DNA from: Chitinophaga ginsengisoli
Lineage (GTDB): Bacteria; Bacteroidota; Bacteroidia; Chitinophagales; Chitinophagaceae
Length of the DNA stretch: 64,000 nt
Direction of reading: 5' to 3'
Assembly: GCF_003014595.1 (NCBI RefSeq)
Contig: NZ_PYGK01000005.1
Coordinates: 124,001-188,000 of the forward strand
The notes under the pieces were generated by a model. The model was not told the DNA's origin and did not search any database. It worked only from the letters and a program-made list of their open reading frames with translations. Shown in pieces: positions 61,803 to 64,000 of the stretch (positions within the stretch are counted from its first letter, which is position 1; each line of letters starts with the position of its first letter). A program made the translations under genes and the position numbers.

Positions 61803-63731
61803 TTACATTCTTTCAGGTACATCAATACCCAGCAGTTTCATACTTTTCGCGATTGTTCTTGCCGTGAGCATAACGATCTGCGTACGGAGTTTCTGTTTCT
61901 CTGGTGTTTCTGCATCTTGCACGGAGTAGGTATATTTACCTTCCACTTTCTCTGCATAGAAAGAGTTGAACTGTTGTGCGAGCTGGAACACATAGTTAGC
62001 GATCACGGAAGGGCTCATTTCTTTCAGGGCTTCTTCCAGTACGCTTTCGTATTGTTCGTTCAGCAGGATCAGTTCTTTCTCCAGCGGCAGTAAGCTGCCC
62101 TTATGACAGTAACCTTCCAGTTTATCTGCATCCGGTGCTACCTCACGCAGAATGGATTTGATACGGGCATGCGCATACTGAACGAATACACTGGTAAACC
62201 CATGGAGGTCGATAGACTCTTTCGGATCGAATACCATTCTCTTTTTAGGATCTACACGCAGCAGGAAGAATTTCATAGCGCCGATACCGAGCATCTTATA
62301 AAGCTGCTGCAGATCATCTTCTGCCATGTCTTTCAGCTTGCCGGAATTAGCCGTCTGTTCTGCCGCTGCCCCGATAGTTTCATCGATCAGATCATCAGCG
62401 TCGACAACGGTACCTTCACGGCTCTTCATACGGCCATGAGGGAGTTCCACCATACCATAAGAAAGATGGAAGATCCCATCAGCACAAGGTTCCTGCAGTT
62501 TCTTCAGGATCAGCTGCAGCACCTTGAAGTGATAGTTTTGTTCATCGGCTACCACATAGATGCTCTGTTCCATCTGGTAGTCGTCATATTTAAGACGGGC
62601 GGTACCCAGGTCCTGCGTCATATATACAGAGGTACCATTGCCACGTAATAATAATTTCTCATCGAGACCGTCAGCAGTCAGATCTATCCAGATAGAGTTA
62701 TCCGGTTTTTTGAACAGCACCCCTTTAGCCAGTCCTTCCTCTACCAGGTCCTTACCCAGCAGGTAGGTCTCGCTTTCGTAGTACATTTTGTCAAAGTCGA
62801 TGCCCAGGCGTTTGTAGGTTTCATCGAAGCCTTTGTACACCCAGCTGTTCATCGTAGACCAGAGGTGGCGTACTTCATGATTGCCGGCTTCCCATTGCTG
62901 CAGCATGATCTGCGCCTGCTGCATGATCTCTGTTTGCTTACGGGACAGTTCCTTGATCTCATCATTCAGTTTGGCCAGTTTCTCCTCGTCGGCCTTTATT
63001 TCAGGCTTATGGAACAGGGTAACCAGCTTCTCTATACGTTCCAGGTCAGTTCCCTGGAAGTCTTTAAAGTCGTTTTCAAGCGCGCGGGCGATGATAGGTT
63101 CTGTCTGTTCTTTCAGGATGGTTTCAAACTTCACATAGTAGTCGCCTACCAGGTGGTCGCCTTTGATACCGGTTGATTCGGGGGTATCTCCATGGGCAAA
63201 CAGCTGCCATGCCAGCATCGATTTACAGATATGGATACCCCGGTCATTCACCAGGTTGGCCTTTATCACTTCATAACCATTCGCTTTCAGGATCTCTGCA
63301 ATCGAATAGCCGAGGAAGTTATTACGCAGGTGACCCAGGTGCAAAGGTTTATTGGTATTGGGGGAGGAGTATTCCACCATTACTTTTTTCCCGTTGGACG
63401 GCTTCTTACCGATGTTACGGTTATTGAAGTGTTGCTGGAGGTACTGTGCCCAGTACTGTTCTGCGATCTGCAGGTTCAGGAAGCCTTTGATCACGTTGTA
63501 GCCTGTCACGAGATCGGGGTTGTGTGCTACAAGGTATTTACCCAGTTGATCAGCAGTTTCTTCCGGTTTTAAGCGACTGAATTTAGTGAAGGGGAATACC
63601 AGGACGGTATATTCACCTTCGAATTCAGGTTTGGTCGTATTGATTGCAATGTCCTTTGCAGGAATTGTCTGTTCGTAAAGCGCCTTGATTGCTGCGGCGG
63701 CAGCAGATCTGATGGATTGTACAACACTCAT
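61803..63731 (-). CDS. argS: Arginyl-tRNA synthetase
   Basis: A 642-residue class I synthetase that charges tRNA-Arg. The HIGH-type motif reads HLGHLRNN, within EYSSPNTNKPLHLGHLR near residue ~135. An N-terminal additional domain (~1-110), the YMTQDLGTARLKY block and the KMSKS-equivalent MKSREGTVVDADDL lead to the anticodon-binding C-terminal domain (VQYAHARIKSIL onward, ending KLLGIDVPERM). The length is somewhat above the E. coli enzyme, partly from a Lys/Glu-rich insertion near ~230-270 (KLAKLNDEIKELSRKQTEIM). Confidence 0.97.
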   Translation of the reverse strand: MSVVQSIRSAAAAAIKALYEQTIPAKDIAINTTKPEFEGEYTVLVFPFTKFSRLKPEETADQLGKYLVAHNPDLVTGYNVIKGFLNLQIAEQYWAQYLQQHFNNRNIGKKPSNGKKVMVEYSSPNTNKPLHLGHLRNNFLGYSIAEILKANGYEVIKANLVNDRGIHICKSMLAWQLFAHGDTPESTGIKGDHLVGDYYVKFETILKEQTEPIIARALENDFKDFQGTDLERIEKLVTLFHKPEIKADEEKLAKLNDEIKELSRKQTEIMQQAQIMLQQWEAGNHEVRHLWSTMNSWVYKGFDETYKRLGIDFDKMYYESETYLLGKDLVEEGLAKGVLFKKPDNSIWIDLTADGLDEKLLLRGNGTSVYMTQDLGTARLKYDDYQMEQSIYVVADEQNYHFKVLQLILKKLQEPCADGIFHLSYGMVELPHGRMKSREGTVVDADDLIDETIGAAAEQTANSGKLKDMAEDDLQQLYKMLGIGAMKFFLLRVDPKKRMVFDPKESIDLHGFTSVFVQYAHARIKSILREVAPDADKLEGYCHKGSLLPLEKELILLNEQYESVLEEALKEMSPSVIANYVFQLAQQFNSFYAEKVEGKYTYSVQDAETPEKQKLRTQIVMLTARTIAKSMKLLGIDVPERM

Positions 63732-63817
63732 GCTGATAAACGGTTAATGCCAAAAGTAACGTCAAAGGTATAAAAAATCCGGTGGGCAGCCCGAAAGACG
63801 GAATAATATAATACAGA

Positions 63818-63846
63818 AAAAGGGCCGGCAATACACTGCCAGCCCT
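63818..63846 (-). terminator. Terminator of the OmpA-family gene
   Basis: On the minus strand GGGCTGGCA pairs with TGCCGGCCC around a six-base loop (one mismatch), followed by TTTTTC. It lies just after the stop of the partial gene at 63873. Confidence 0.85.
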
Positions 63847-63872
63847 TCCAGGGTTTATACGGATGTTGGATA

Positions 63873-64000
63873 TTAATATATAGTAAACTCTACTCTTCTG
63901 TTTTTCTGCCTGCCGGCTTTTGTTTTATTGCTGGCAATCGGCTGTCCGGCACCATAGCCGACAGCTTCAATCTTAGATGGATTGGCTCCCTGGCTCACCA
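63873..64000 (-). CDS. 3' end of an OmpA-family protein gene (continues beyond window)
   Basis: Only the last ~42 codons are in the window; the minus-strand frame runs off the right edge. The protein end reads S-x-G-A-N-P-S-K-I-E-A-V-G-Y-G, then GAGQPIASNKTKAGRQKNRR and V-E-F-T-I-Y-stop. This is the C-terminal end of an OmpA-like peptidoglycan-binding domain, where the pattern N-x-T-x-x-G-R-x-x-N-R-R-V-E is diagnostic. The full protein probably has an outer-membrane or lipoprotein N-terminus outside the window. It ends before the terminator at 63818-63846. Confidence 0.85.
   Translation of the reverse strand, partial: VSQGANPSKIEAVGYGAGQPIASNKTKAGRQKNRRVEFTIY

Noticed and set aside
1..64000. 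CRISPR arrays, tRNA or rRNA genes, transposases
   Set aside because: Looked for by eye; no regular spaced repeats, cloverleaf-like sequences, ribosomal sequences or transposase motifs were found. A dedicated search could still find a short RNA gene.

Overview
The window comes from a Bacteroidota chromosome, most likely a soil or plant-associated member of the Chitinophagaceae (Chitinophaga-like). This rests on SusC/SusD outer-membrane pairs with N-terminal STN domains controlled by ECF sigma/FecR pairs, SprB repeats, C-terminal sorting domains of the type IX secretion system (T9SS), and TAnnTTTG-type promoters. No rRNA, tRNA, CRISPR array or transposase gene was seen. The species call is an inference from gene content.

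Layout. (1) 1-10923: a co-directional cluster of exported proteins: a partial unknown gene, a fibronectin type III protein, a 1450-residue SprB-repeat protein with a T9SS sorting domain, a PKD-domain lipoprotein and an outer-membrane barrel. A tandem duplication (about 2475-4150) left a truncated copy of the SprB-protein N-terminus and a decayed copy of the fibronectin gene's 3' end between the two intact genes. (2) 11007-19588: a DUF4126-like membrane protein, then a polymorphic-toxin locus: a large exported fibronectin/coiled-coil protein, a 1361-residue protein with a HINT self-cleavage domain and a C-terminal zinc deaminase-like toxin domain, a likely cognate immunity gene and a SUKH/SMI1-KNR4 immunity gene. 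(3) 19597-21921: a small exported protein, endonuclease V and an HGSNAT-like membrane acyltransferase.

(4) 21998-35296: the most unusual locus. An ECF sigma/anti-sigma pair and a SusC/SusD pair are followed by a catabolic set (RidA, SelA/DgaE-like PLP enzyme, amidohydrolase, RraA-like aldolase), each member with an export signal, then a sodium/organic-acid symporter and a Tat-lipoprotein sugar isomerase. I read this as a pathway that binds a small nitrogen-containing acid at the outer membrane, breaks it down in the periplasm and imports the keto-acid product. (5) 35404-42824: an orphan FecR-like protein, proline dehydrogenase with a near-consensus promoter, an AT-rich islet with two small membrane proteins, thyA-folA, a T9SS-sorted protein and dnaG.

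(6) 43204-49968: a second sigma/FecR/SusC/SusD locus without linked enzymes. (7) 50165-64000: mostly housekeeping: a propeller lipoprotein plus outer-membrane barrel, thiolase, pyruvate dehydrogenase E1 beta, cysE-cysM, an NtrC-like regulator lacking a DNA-binding domain, a hydrolase, signal peptidase I, cytidine deaminase, a TPR protein, argS and the 3' end of an OmpA-family gene. Strong hairpin terminators separate many of these units.
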